Positions 1 through 8,484 of a DNA stretch of 32,177 bases are shown here, piece by piece (position 1 is the stretch's first letter; each line of letters starts with the position of its first letter). Source of the DNA: Treponema sp. (GTDB lineage: Bacteria; Spirochaetota; Spirochaetia; Treponematales; Breznakiellaceae). The translations under genes were made by a program, and so were the position numbers. The DNA lies in NCBI GenBank assembly GCA_031265845.1, contig JAISCC010000122.1, positions 1 through 32,177 on the forward strand. Direction: 5' to 3'. The notes beneath the pieces are model-generated. The model did no database searches. It had not been told where the DNA came from and worked only from the letters and a program-made list of their open reading frames with translations.

Positions 1-2742
1 ACCAGAACCCGGATTGAGGCTGAGATCGCGGAAGCGGACGCCAGGCTCCTTTCCATTCACAACGAATTCGAGGAGGCGGCGAGCCGCATCAAGGCGGCGG
101 TCGGCGAGGCTGTCGCCGAGAGCGACGGCAAAGCCCAAGACGCGGCTGACGACCGCCTCGCCCAATGGAAAGCCGCGTTTGAGGCCGGAGACGAGCAGGC
201 CAGCCGGCGGTCGGCGGAACTGGCGCATTTGCTGTCCAGTACCAAGGATGCCATTGCTACAGAGCAGGAACGCGCCCACGAACAGAACAGCGCGCGTACG
301 GCCGAGTTGGACACAGCTTTCACGGAAATTAAATCCCATTTGGAAACGGAGATTGAAAACGCCGAAAGACAATTGAGACACATTCAACAAGAAATTGACA
401 AAACATCGGATCACATCAAGAATGCCATTGCTATCTCGGTGGAAGATGTTGAGCTACGCGCCCGAACTACAGCCGAAGCCATAAACACCGACACCAAACG
501 CATGGCCGCCGGCTTGGAAACCGCAATCAATCAAACCAAGACGCAGTTTGAGGAAGAAATCGCCCAAGCGGAAAGCCGGTTGCATTCCATTCAGGACAAA
601 CTGGCGGAAACTTCCTCTATCATTCAGTCTGATATGAAAAACGCGATTGAAGAAGCCGAATCTCAATCCAATGAAAAAAAAGCCGCGTTTATGCGGAAAT
701 TCAAAGAAATGACGGCAAGCGCGGACGCAATGATCCAAAAATTCGAGAATCAATTCCAGACAGCGGCGGAGCGCATGGAACAAAGCGTGCTTCTTGAAAC
801 GGACGCCAAGTTTGATGAGTATCGCGCGGCTCAGGCGGAACAATTCCGGCGTTTTGAACTTTTAGCCGAAGACACGGCTCAACTTGAGAATGAGCTCCGC
901 ATTTTGTTGCAAGACACGGAAGCGCGTGTAAAGACCGATTTCTCCACTTTTGAGACTTCCTCGGAAGAAGAGCGTAAAACCATTCTCGCCTCCTTTGCCA
1001 CAGCAACCGCTTCACTCAAGGGCGAAATGGCAAGTATAGAGCAAGAGCTTGCCGCGTTGAAAGAGCGGGCTTACGGAAATGCTTCCGAAAAACTCAAGGT
1101 TTTTGAGGATGAGTTTACGGCAAATCTTGACAAAAGGACAGAAGCCGTAGATCAGCGCCTTGCCGAATGGAAGCAGTTCCTTGACAACCAGCTTGCCGTT
1201 ATAGCCGAAGAAGCCGAATCCAATCGAAAAGTCATCGAAAACACCTATACCGGGCAACTGGAGACAGGGCTTAACAAATACAACGAGCAGTTGACTGCGC
1301 AATTAGAGAAACTCAAGGAAGATGCGGACAGCTTTGAAGAAGGCGTCAGGACGCAGATGAAGATCGCTGACGAATCGCTTTTCTCCCTTAAACAGCAATT
1401 CCGGCAGGATATGGAAGACGCCCGCAGTTCCGCCGAAGCCTCGGTGCGTTCTGAAATCGGGAAGCATAACCTTGCCGTCGCGGAAACGCTCAAGCAGAAT
1501 CAGCGGGATATGGAAGCCAGACTCAAAAAAATGCGGGATGACATTGAAGAACGGAGCGGCGAGATTGCGGGTCTTTTTGAAACATCAAAAGACAACATTG
1601 ACGAATGGAAGCAAAACCTCAATGCTCAACTTCGGGAATTGGAAACCGCTCTGGAAGAAACCCGCAAGCACGGCAGGGATTTGGCGATGGAAAACAATGA
1701 ACGCCTGAGCGCCATACGAGTTTCTATCGAAGACATACGCATGGAAGCTGACGCCCACCGCGCAGAGCTTTTCTCCCATATTGACGAACAGGCGCGAAGT
1801 TTGGATGCGGCGATAAAGGAAGTGGATCGCCATATCAAAGAATTCGCCTCTCAAACGAGCCTTTTTGAACGCGCCGACACGCTTAAACATGACCTTGAAC
1901 AACACATCGAAGACCTGAGAGACGATCTTGATCGCCTGGATCAGCGGCGCACCGAAGCGGCCGATCTTGAAAATCAGTTTATCAAGATAAAACGTCTTGA
2001 AGATGAAGTAAACGCCAAGATGACCCGCTTCCTTTCTGAAAAACATCGCATTGAGCAGATGGAGACCGAATTCAGCCGGTTGCTCCAGACTTCCAAGTCT
2101 GTTGATGAGAAACTCGCCCAACTTTCGGCATCGGATGATACGTTGCAGTCAATGCAGGTTGAAATTCGCAAATTCAATGACGCGCTTGAAAGTTCCGAAG
2201 AGCGTTATCTGCGCATTGAACGCAAAAATCAAACGCTTGATGCCACCAACGAAGGAATTGACCGCAATTTTAAGATGTTGCAGGATTCTGAACAAGCTGC
2301 CGCGCGTATCAACGCCGAGTTGCTGGAGCTTTCTTCTCAGGCAACCTCATTCCGTTCGATGATCGGCGTTTTGACTGCCGAAAGCGACAAGGCGAACGAT
2401 GCCGCAGATAAGATTAAGACCTTGGATGCGGCGCTTGTCTCCATTGACGAGCGTATCGCATCGGCTCAGACATCCCGTGAATGGCTTGCGCGTCTTGAAA
2501 CACGGCTTGAAGAATTAAACAAGCAAGCTCAGGATCAGATGAAGCTTATGGGAACTCTGATGAAAGAGAGGGGTCCGATCTCAGGAGGAGGTTCCAAAGA
2601 CAAGGGACCTCTTCCTGTAGGCGTACGGGAGAATGTTATAAAACTGGCGCATCTGGGCTGGAAGGTTGATGACATTGCCCGCTCGTTGAAGCTTGGACGG
2701 GGTGAAGTGGAGTTGATTTTAGAATTGTCTCAAAAGGGTTGA
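1..2742 (+). CDS. SpiroCoCo-type giant coiled-coil protein (5' end outside window)
   Basis: The reading frame is open from base 1, so only the C-terminal 913 residues are visible and the true start lies upstream. Almost the whole visible protein is a charged Glu/Lys/Arg/Ala/Gln-rich heptad-type coiled coil with few Gly or Pro and no membrane segment, which suggests a long cytoplasmic filament or scaffold. After a Gly/Ser/Lys linker (about 'SGGGSKDKG') the last 40 residues change character into a compact helical region (VIKLAHLGWKVDDIARSLKLGRGEVELIL) that reads like a helix-turn-helix. Spirochaetes carry very large proteins of this kind, named SpiroCoCo; a cytoskeletal role is only inferred. 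The TTG at 229 is an internal codon, not the start. The rsmE gene begins 6 bp after the stop, so the two are probably co-transcribed. Confidence 0.85.
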   Translation, partial: TRTRIEAEIAEADARLLSIHNEFEEAASRIKAAVGEAVAESDGKAQDAADDRLAQWKAAFEAGDEQASRRSAELAHLLSSTKDAIATEQERAHEQNSARTAELDTAFTEIKSHLETEIENAERQLRHIQQEIDKTSDHIKNAIAISVEDVELRARTTAEAINTDTKRMAAGLETAINQTKTQFEEEIAQAESRLHSIQDKLAETSSIIQSDMKNAIEEAESQSNEKKAAFMRKFKEMTASADAMIQKFENQFQTAAERMEQSVLLETDAKFDEYRAAQAEQFRRFELLAEDTAQLENELRILLQDTEARVKTDFSTFETSSEEERKTILASFATATASLKGEMASIEQELAALKERAYGNASEKLKVFEDEFTANLDKRTEAVDQRLAEWKQFLDNQLAVIAEEAESNRKVIENTYTGQLETGLNKYNEQLTAQLEKLKEDADSFEEGVRTQMKIADESLFSLKQQFRQDMEDARSSAEASVRSEIGKHNLAVAETLKQNQRDMEARLKKMRDDIEERSGEIAGLFETSKDNIDEWKQNLNAQLRELETALEETRKHGRDLAMENNERLSAIRVSIEDIRMEADAHRAELFSHIDEQARSLDAAIKEVDRHIKEFASQTSLFERADTLKHDLEQHIEDLRDDLDRLDQRRTEAADLENQFIKIKRLEDEVNAKMTRFLSEKHRIEQMETEFSRLLQTSKSVDEKLAQLSASDDTLQSMQVEIRKFNDALESSEERYLRIERKNQTLDATNEGIDRNFKMLQDSEQAAARINAELLELSSQATSFRSMIGVLTAESDKANDAADKIKTLDAALVSIDERIASAQTSREWLARLETRLEELNKQAQDQMKLMGTLMKERGPISGGGSKDKGPLPVGVRENVIKLAHLGWKVDDIARSLKLGRGEVELILELSQKG

Positions 2743-2748
2743 TGTACC

Positions 2749-3525
2749 GTGAACATTATCCTTTTTGAACCGCTTGAAATTGGGAAACCTCTTCCCAAAC
2801 GTGATGAACGCGCCGTTCATCTTCTCAAAGTGTTGCGCAAACAAGTGGGCGATACCTTTGACGCGGGAATCGTGGGTGGGAATCGTGGTACAGGGCTTAT
2901 TGAAAGCGTCAGGTTTGAGGGCATTGGCTTTTCCCTTAATCTCAAAGAGAAGCCGCCGCCACGTCTTCCCCTCTGTATCGGCGTGGGCTTTCCCCGCCCC
3001 ATACAGTTGCGCCGCCTCTTGCGCGATCTTGCAAACCTCGGCGTCGAGGCTATAGATGTCTTCGGCACGGATTTGGGCGAAAAGAGCTACCGCGACACGA
3101 GATTGCTCACGGACGGCGGGGCTCATGCGGCGCTTGTCGAAGGAGCGGTACAGGCGCGTGACACCCGTATTCCGCTGGTGTCTGCGTATGAGAGCATAGA
3201 CGGCTGGCTTTTGGAGCGTCCGTGGGAAAAAGAACGGATTTCGCCGTATTCCGATTCCGGCAGAAACAGAAGCCTTCGCACCAGTCCTATTCTCGTCGCC
3301 GCAGACAACGTACATCCTGAAGGCGCACTGTCCCTGCTCAATCCCCTCGGACACCCTTTGGTGATCGCTGTGGGATCAGAGCGAGGATGGTCGGCTCGTG
3401 AGCGCACGGAACTTGAGAATGCGGGATTTATCCGTCTTTCTATGGGTAAACGGGCTATGAGAACTGAAACAGCGTGCGTTGCGGCTGCGATATTAGCCAT
3501 GGAAAAACTCGGAGAGTTGGAATAG
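2749..3525 (+). CDS. rsmE: 16S rRNA (uracil(1498)-N3)-methyltransferase RsmE
   Basis: This 258-residue protein matches the RsmE family, a SPOUT-fold enzyme that uses S-adenosylmethionine to methylate N3 of U1498 in the decoding region of 16S rRNA. An N-terminal PUA-like part is followed by the SPOUT domain. The knot-forming C-terminal signature is clear (IAVGSERGWSARE about residue 205, then RLSMGKRAMRTETACVAA), as is the 'VAADNVHPEGALSL' segment. The length is normal for the family (about 240-260). The start is a GTG placed 6 bp after the SpiroCoCo stop; no strong ribosome binding site is visible, consistent with translational coupling. It sits in a + strand run with the coiled-coil gene and the HExxH protein, with no obvious functional link. 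Confidence 0.93.
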   Translation: MNIILFEPLEIGKPLPKRDERAVHLLKVLRKQVGDTFDAGIVGGNRGTGLIESVRFEGIGFSLNLKEKPPPRLPLCIGVGFPRPIQLRRLLRDLANLGVEAIDVFGTDLGEKSYRDTRLLTDGGAHAALVEGAVQARDTRIPLVSAYESIDGWLLERPWEKERISPYSDSGRNRSLRTSPILVAADNVHPEGALSLLNPLGHPLVIAVGSERGWSARERTELENAGFIRLSMGKRAMRTETACVAAAILAMEKLGELE

Positions 3526-3560
3526 GCGTCGGCGCATCAAATCATTGTGAGGAGAACTAT

Positions 3561-4364
3561 TTGAATCAAGATCAAATCAAAGAAAAGCTTTTAGCCATAG
3601 AAGACGCGCCACTAGACTTCTCTTTGCTATTTTCAGGTAAAAAGAGCAAGAAGGTGAATGGCTTATACAAGCCGGAGACGAAGGAAATTGTCATCCACAA
3701 CCGAAACTTTAACGATGACAACCTTTTGTTATATACGGCGATACACGAATACGCGCACCATCTGCATGCGTGCGCACAGGGAGGCAAGCTCTCAGCGAGA
3801 GCGCATACTTCGGAATTTTGGGCTATTCTCCATAATCTTCTTGAAAAAGCCGAAACTCAAAACATATACCGGAATGTCTTCGCCTCTTCTCCAGAGCTGA
3901 TCGCGTTAACCGAAATCATCAAAGCGAAGCACCTTGCGGAAAATGGGGCGTTGGTTAAAGACTTGGGAGAAAAATTGCTGGTAGCGCAGGAACTGTGTGA
4001 GAAGATTGGAGGGCGTTTTGAGGATTATATCGACAGGGTGTTGAGAATTCCGCGTCTTGCGGCTATGACCGCCATAAAGGCGCGTCAGTACAACGTCAAT
4101 CCTTCTGTGGGTCCCGACAACATGCGTTTCTTGGCGGGCATCAGAGACGAAGATGTTCGCATAGCGGCGGAATCTGCCCTGCTCGGTGGTAAAAGTCCTG
4201 ATACGGTAAAGGCCGCCGCAAAGTCACAGAAAACGCCGTCTCTTGAAGAATATCCCCGCATGAGGTTTGAAAAGCTTGAAAAAGAAAAAGCCCGTCTTGA
4301 ACGGACGCTTGATTCAATTAAGAAACGTCTTGATGAAATTACGCAGGAGTTGGAACAGTGTTAA
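3561..4364 (+). CDS. Putative zincin-like metalloprotein with C-terminal coiled coil
   Basis: A 267-residue protein of no family I can name with certainty. Residues 62-67 read HEYAHH, an HExxH zinc-binding motif, with an upstream 'KETKEIVIHNR' strand and 'LLLYTAIHEYAHH' helix like those in SprT/IrrE-type zincins. A possible third ligand lies downstream in 'HTSEFW' (about residue 81). Residues after about 230 form a short Lys/Glu coiled coil. There is no signal peptide or membrane segment, so it should be cytoplasmic. I chose the TTG at 3561 because a TGAGGAG ribosome binding site (about 3547-3553) sits correctly before it; an upstream ATG at 3474 lies inside rsmE. The stop overlaps the next gene's start region. 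Proteolytic activity is unproven. Confidence 0.75.
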   Translation: MNQDQIKEKLLAIEDAPLDFSLLFSGKKSKKVNGLYKPETKEIVIHNRNFNDDNLLLYTAIHEYAHHLHACAQGGKLSARAHTSEFWAILHNLLEKAETQNIYRNVFASSPELIALTEIIKAKHLAENGALVKDLGEKLLVAQELCEKIGGRFEDYIDRVLRIPRLAAMTAIKARQYNVNPSVGPDNMRFLAGIRDEDVRIAAESALLGGKSPDTVKAAAKSQKTPSLEEYPRMRFEKLEKEKARLERTLDSIKKRLDEITQELEQC

Positions 4365-5407
4365 TGACAAATATAAACAAAATTTTTATTCTCTTGTTTT
4401 TGCTGGGGTCTTTCGCTTTGTTTGCTCAAACTGCCACTCAACAAACGCCGAATGTCAATCGCATAGATGAACAACGCGGACTTTTTCCCAATATACTCTT
4501 CGCCGACCAATTTTTGGCGGAACGAGAGAGACAAAACCGCAAGCCGTATTGGGCTGACACGCAAGCGGATGCGGAAGCTTCCAAACCCATAACACCGGAT
4601 CAGCGTTCGCTTCTGCTTAATAACGATATTCTCGCGTATTATGGACACCCGAATTCCGTAAATATGGGGATTTTGGGGCGTTACTCAATGGAAGAACTGG
4701 ATGCGCAACTCACAAAACTTGCCGCCGAATACAAGAAGACAGGCGGCAGAAACATTATCACCGCATTTTACATCATTTATGGAACAGTGTGGCCCGAGGG
4801 AGAGATCGGAATCATCAACAACGAATTGCTTATGAAGTACATAAACTATGCGCAAAAGCGCAATATGCTTGTCTTCATTGATCACCAAATCGGCAAGTAC
4901 GATCCGCTTGCGGCTATAAGACGAATGCTTCCCTACCTCAAGTACCCTAATGTTCACCTCGCTTTGGATCCCGAATGGCGCACAATCAAACCAATGAAAG
5001 AGATCGGCACAGTAACCGCCGCAGAGATCAATCAAGTTCAGCAAGTAATGGAAGAATACTTGAAGACAAACAATATTCCCGGCGAGCGGATGCTGGTGAT
5101 CCACCAGTTTAAGCCATGGATGATATCAAACCGCACGGAACTGAAGAGCAGTTTCAGCAAGGTGCGTCTTGTGCATTGCGCGGATGGTTTTGGAAATCCC
5201 GCCCAGAAGATTGGCTCTTATAAAGCGAACGCCTTTGATGATTACAACCTGGCATATCCGCTGAAGCCGACGCTTAATATGCCGGTTAAAGCGTTCAAAT
5301 TGTTCTACAATTTTAATATACCGGGCGCGGGTTTTGATCGCCCTTTGCTTGCGCCCAAAGATGTGTATGCCTTGAATCCGAGGCCGTATGTGATCATGTA
5401 TCAATAA
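4358..5407 (+). CDS. Secreted conserved protein of unknown function (TIM-barrel-like)
   Basis: A protein of about 349 residues that begins with a clear Sec signal peptide (NINK, then a Leu/Phe-rich core, cleavage near 'LFAQ'). It is therefore periplasmic or exported; no lipobox Cys is seen. The mature part alternates hydrophobic strands with helices, with acidic and aromatic residues at strand ends (AFYIIYGTVWPEGE, MLVFIDHQIGKYD, VHLALDPEWR, MLVIHQFKPWM, VRLVHCADGFG). That pattern is typical of a TIM barrel and could suit a glycoside-hydrolase-like or sugar-binding role, but I recognise no catalytic signature. GTG at 4358 has an AGGAG 8 nt upstream; ATG at 4364 overlaps the previous TAA (TAATG), so either may be used. 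It closes the rsmE run. Confidence 0.75.
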   Translation: MLMTNINKIFILLFLLGSFALFAQTATQQTPNVNRIDEQRGLFPNILFADQFLAERERQNRKPYWADTQADAEASKPITPDQRSLLLNNDILAYYGHPNSVNMGILGRYSMEELDAQLTKLAAEYKKTGGRNIITAFYIIYGTVWPEGEIGIINNELLMKYINYAQKRNMLVFIDHQIGKYDPLAAIRRMLPYLKYPNVHLALDPEWRTIKPMKEIGTVTAAEINQVQQVMEEYLKTNNIPGERMLVIHQFKPWMISNRTELKSSFSKVRLVHCADGFGNPAQKIGSYKANAFDDYNLAYPLKPTLNMPVKAFKLFYNFNIPGAGFDRPLLAPKDVYALNPRPYVIMYQ

Positions 5408-5446
5408 CAGGCAAAGCGGAGGGATTGCCTTATGTCTTCTACGGTC

Positions 5447-5475
5447 TTGAGGAAAACGCGTCTTTTTTGTATACT
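5447..5475 (+). promoter_or_regulatory. Sigma-70-type promoter of thrC
   Basis: The -35 TTGAGG (5447-5452) and -10 TATACT (5470-5475) are separated by exactly 17 bp in the only sizeable gap before threonine synthase. An AAAGG ribosome binding site at about 5489-5493 precedes the ATG at 5502, so this transcript would have a short normal leader. Confidence 0.6.
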
Positions 5476-5501
5476 TATTCAAAAGACAAAAGGATCGTCA
5501 A

Positions 5502-6806
5502 ATGTTATTTAGATCAACTCAATCGGATATAACACCCGTCTCGTATAAAGAGGCTATTCTCAATGGGATGCCGCCTGAGGGCGGGTTGTATGTCCTTGAT
5601 TCGGTCATGGACATGCGGCATTTTTTTCTTTATATGGATAGCGAAACAACCTTTCGGGAATTGATTTCCGCCATATCTCCCATTTTGCTTCAAGGTGAGT
5701 TAAATCCTTTAAGCGCGGCTTTGGTTGCGGAAAGCGCCTTTGATTTTGAGCCGGAATTGCGGCAATTGGACGAGCGTTATTCTATACTGACTTTATACAA
5801 TGGTCCAACCGGCGTGTTCAAAGATTTTGGCATTGCCTATATCGCCGCGCTTATGGAAGAATTTGCGCCCGGTGATAAGAAAACCATGGTGTTGTCCGCA
5901 GCTCGAAGTGATACCGGAGTCAGTCTCGCTCACGCTTTTCATCAAAGGAAGAATATTATATCGGTTATCCTGTATCCTTCCGGCGTTATTCGCGGACTTG
6001 ACGAGAAAACTTTTGTGGAAAATGGGGGCAATATCATCCCGATTCAAATAGACGGCGTTTTTGACGATTGCCAACGCTTGGTGATGGAAATCATGAAGGA
6101 CAGAGACTTTGTTGAACGTTATAACTTGACGACAGCTAATGCCATTAACGTAGGCCGTCTTCTGCCTCAGACCTTCTATTATCTCTACGCCTTTATTAAG
6201 GTGAAGAAATGGCTTTCCGGCGATCTGCAATTCAGCGTACCGTGTGGAAATTTCGGAAACCTTATTGCGGGACTCTACGCATGGAAATTTGGTATGCCGG
6301 TGAATGGTTTTATTGCTGCGATGAACGCTAACAACGCTTTCGCCAATTTCTTTTCGGGAAAAGCTTTTTCCATAAAGCGGCGGATCGAGACCATTTCACC
6401 CGCGCTTGATGTCTGCTTTCCATCCAATTATGAACGCCTCCTCTCGTTTTACAATGAAGCTCCGCTTGTCATGCGAAATATGGTCTTTCCCCAATCAATA
6501 GATGATGAGATTACCCGTAAAACCATGAAAGATGTATGGAAAAAATACAAGATAATTCTCGATCCGCATACGGCGGTCGCCTTTGCCGCCGCAAAGCAGA
6601 ACGTTGAAACAAACGGTGATGAGTATCATACTATCGTCCTTGCCACAGAGCATCCGGCAAGACAGGCGGCTTTGGTGTTTGACACGCTCGGACAAACAGC
6701 GCCAATACCTGAAACATTGCCCTTGCTCAAAAAAGAATGCAAGCCAATGGCTTGTATTTCTCCGCAAATTGACACCTTGGAAAGCGCCATTGCGAGCTGT
6801 TTTTAA
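5502..6806 (+). CDS. thrC: Threonine synthase
   Basis: A 434-residue pyridoxal-phosphate enzyme that converts O-phosphohomoserine to threonine, the last step of threonine synthesis, in the cytoplasm. The PLP-lysine motif is NGPTGVFKDFG with Lys107. The phosphate-cradle loop 'PCGNFGN' is present near residue 247. The C-terminal 'ATEHPARQAALVFD' corresponds to the family's 'TAHPAKF' motif, and the N-terminal 'STQSDITPVSYKEAILNGMPPEGGLY' is the typical ThrC opening. The length fits the family. It has its own promoter, and an AAAGGA site 8 nt before the ATG sets the start. The next gene follows 16 bp later and may be co-transcribed, although it is a cell-wall enzyme. Confidence 0.93.
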   Translation: MLFRSTQSDITPVSYKEAILNGMPPEGGLYVLDSVMDMRHFFLYMDSETTFRELISAISPILLQGELNPLSAALVAESAFDFEPELRQLDERYSILTLYNGPTGVFKDFGIAYIAALMEEFAPGDKKTMVLSAARSDTGVSLAHAFHQRKNIISVILYPSGVIRGLDEKTFVENGGNIIPIQIDGVFDDCQRLVMEIMKDRDFVERYNLTTANAINVGRLLPQTFYYLYAFIKVKKWLSGDLQFSVPCGNFGNLIAGLYAWKFGMPVNGFIAAMNANNAFANFFSGKAFSIKRRIETISPALDVCFPSNYERLLSFYNEAPLVMRNMVFPQSIDDEITRKTMKDVWKKYKIILDPHTAVAFAAAKQNVETNGDEYHTIVLATEHPARQAALVFDTLGQTAPIPETLPLLKKECKPMACISPQIDTLESAIASCF

Positions 6807-6822
6807 GAAACTAGCGTACACT

Positions 6823-7716
6823 GTGACGCGAAAAAACGCGAAGGCGCCGTTGTTTGTGATGCTTTTTATGCTCTTTTTTATGCGTCAACATTTTCTTCAC
6901 GCGCAAACGCTCAACCAAGGGGAACAAGTGATGAAAGCCCTCGCCGCCGCATACCCCGACCGTATCGGACGCGCTGTTTTCAGAAACGGCGATTGGGCGG
7001 TTCAGGTGTACGGCGTATGGTTTTACTATGCGGATGGACGACTGCTTCCCGAAGAACTGCGCTTGAAAGCGACTGAGTACGATCCACAGACATTCTACCG
7101 GTATCCAAGAGATTTGCCCGAATGGAAAGCCCCTGATACCGAAACGGCCGCGCAATTTAGGTCCATGGAGCAAAGGCGTTCTTCCCGAACTACAAAACGC
7201 TCTCAACACTTTTTTGACGCTTTATGGCGGGCAAGCGACAAAAACGAGGCGTACGAGCATGTAAAGACCATCCGTTTTCTCGGCCGGAATATACTCGTTC
7301 ACTATTCCATACTTGAGGAATTCGCTCTTATCGAAGAAGCTATTAACAAAGAAGCGAAGGTTAATGCGCAGGTGAGACAATGGTTAAACGCTATAACAAG
7401 TCTTTCCGCGTGGAATTGGCGAAATATCGCCGATGTCCAGAGCAGAAGCTTTCACTCATACGGCGCCGCCGTTGACATTCAGGTTAAAACTCTTCGTGGT
7501 GAAGAGACGTACTGGCTCTGGACAAGCCAAAAAGGTGTTGATTGGTGGTCGGTTCCCTATCAAAGCCGGTTGCATCCGCCGGATGTAGTGGTCAAAATTT
7601 TCGAATCTTACGGTTTTGTGTGGGGCGGCAAATGGCTTTTCTACGATACCATGCATTTTGAATACAGACCGGAAGTGCTTATCTTGAACAATATCCCGAT
7701 GAAAGACATAAGGTGA
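6823..7716 (+). CDS. M15-family D-alanyl-D-alanine carboxypeptidase (VanY-like), exported
   Basis: A 297-residue protein of the zinc-dependent M15/VanY peptidase group, which trims the terminal D-Ala from peptidoglycan stem peptides. The zinc site is intact: SFHSYGAAVD (SxHxxGxAxD, ligands His211 and Asp218) and 'FYDTMHFEYRPE' with His278, preceded by the usual 'GFVWGGKW'. The N-terminus from GTG 6823 gives a basic start, a hydrophobic core with Phe/Leu/Met, and a probable cleavage at 'LHA', so it acts in the periplasm. The start is uncertain: no good ribosome binding site is visible, and ATG 6859 is an alternative with a shorter, uncharged leader. The longer open frame upstream overlaps thrC and is unlikely to be used. 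Confidence 0.88.
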   Translation: MTRKNAKAPLFVMLFMLFFMRQHFLHAQTLNQGEQVMKALAAAYPDRIGRAVFRNGDWAVQVYGVWFYYADGRLLPEELRLKATEYDPQTFYRYPRDLPEWKAPDTETAAQFRSMEQRRSSRTTKRSQHFFDALWRASDKNEAYEHVKTIRFLGRNILVHYSILEEFALIEEAINKEAKVNAQVRQWLNAITSLSAWNWRNIADVQSRSFHSYGAAVDIQVKTLRGEETYWLWTSQKGVDWWSVPYQSRLHPPDVVVKIFESYGFVWGGKWLFYDTMHFEYRPEVLILNNIPMKDIR

Positions 7717-8019
7717 CAAATCACTCCCATGTTATATGTATAACTCGCAAGAGAGGCAAGCTGATCCTGTATTAAAGTCTGTAAAAAAGGTGGTGAAATA
7801 GATTGAGGATAATTTGGTGGTGATCCACAAAGTATTATGGGTCTTAAACGAAGCCGTAGTTGATGTAAAAAAACGCCGTCTCAAACGCCTTTCAGTGGTT
7901 GAATGGCTTCTTCGAAAAACAATAGTCTCTGCAAAAGACTCGCCGTATCCTACGCCTCATCCGGTGGTTGTCCCTCTCTGTCCCCCACTCTCCCGATGAC
8001 AGGCGTATATCAGTAGGGA
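7717..8019. other. 303-bp convergent gap without a convincing gene
   Basis: The region lies between the end of the + strand M15 gene and the end of a - strand unknown gene. I see no tRNA, no strong terminator hairpin and no repeat. A 61-codon frame at 7814-7999 (TTG start, AGG a few bases upstream) has a basic stretch (KKRRLKRL) and then a Pro-rich tail; it is weakly supported. Two short purine patches (AAGGTGGTG near 7789 and TTGAGGA near 7804) resemble ribosome binding sites, so the stretch could be a decayed gene. Confidence 0.4.
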
Positions 8020-8484
8020 TTATTTTATATTTAGCCGATTTGAGTGTTTTAAGACTTTGGTGACACTGGTTATCAGCGCCGCGCTGACATCCTCTATGCC
8101 GATTCCCCGGACGAGCATGATTTTGACCAGATTAACTATCCCGGGAAGGCGTTCCCGGCACGTCATTTCATGGCCGCTATGGTGATTGTCATTCTTCATA
8201 GCATCATCTTTTGTGATCATTGCCTTTTCGCCAACCATTATACTTTGTAGATCACCACTTAATCCTATACTCAAAATGAAATTAGAACTTAGTGTTCTTT
8301 TTTGAAGGAAAGGCGACATTTTTACTGCGCATAGCCTTGCGAATACGGCTGAAGTCCAACCGGCTTTGACAACTGCGTCCAAAGCCAGCATGTCCGCGCA
8401 AGCGTCGCTCGTCACCCACAGCAGAAGGGAGTGAAGAACGTTCTCCGCGACATGTTTGTCATCGCCTGATTGTATGACAGTCAT
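8020..8484 (-). CDS. Unknown small protein coupled to the glycosyltransferase gene
   Basis: A 154-codon frame whose ATG at 8484 overlaps the stop of the upstream glycosyltransferase (ATGA overlap), a layout that supports real, coupled translation. I do not recognise the protein. It has no signal peptide. A His/Cys-containing central patch (KNDNHHSGHEMTC) could bind metal, and hydrophobic helical stretches (NLVKIMLVRGIGIEDV) are seen near the C-terminus. Codon use is less uniform and more AT-rich than in its neighbours, so it could also be a chance or decaying frame at the operon end. No clear terminator follows. Confidence 0.45.
   Translation of the reverse strand: MTVIQSGDDKHVAENVLHSLLLWVTSDACADMLALDAVVKAGWTSAVFARLCAVKMSPFLQKRTLSSNFILSIGLSGDLQSIMVGEKAMITKDDAMKNDNHHSGHEMTCRERLPGIVNLVKIMLVRGIGIEDVSAALITSVTKVLKHSNRLNIK

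Noticed and set aside
5409-5430. AGGCAA/TTGCCT hairpin after the secreted-protein gene
   Set aside because: It has a 6-bp stem and 10-nt loop with no T run, so it is not a convincing terminator.
7814-7999. A 61-codon + strand frame
   Set aside because: It has a TTG start, a weak ribosome binding site and a low-complexity Pro-rich end, with no recognisable relative; kept only as a note in the gap entry.
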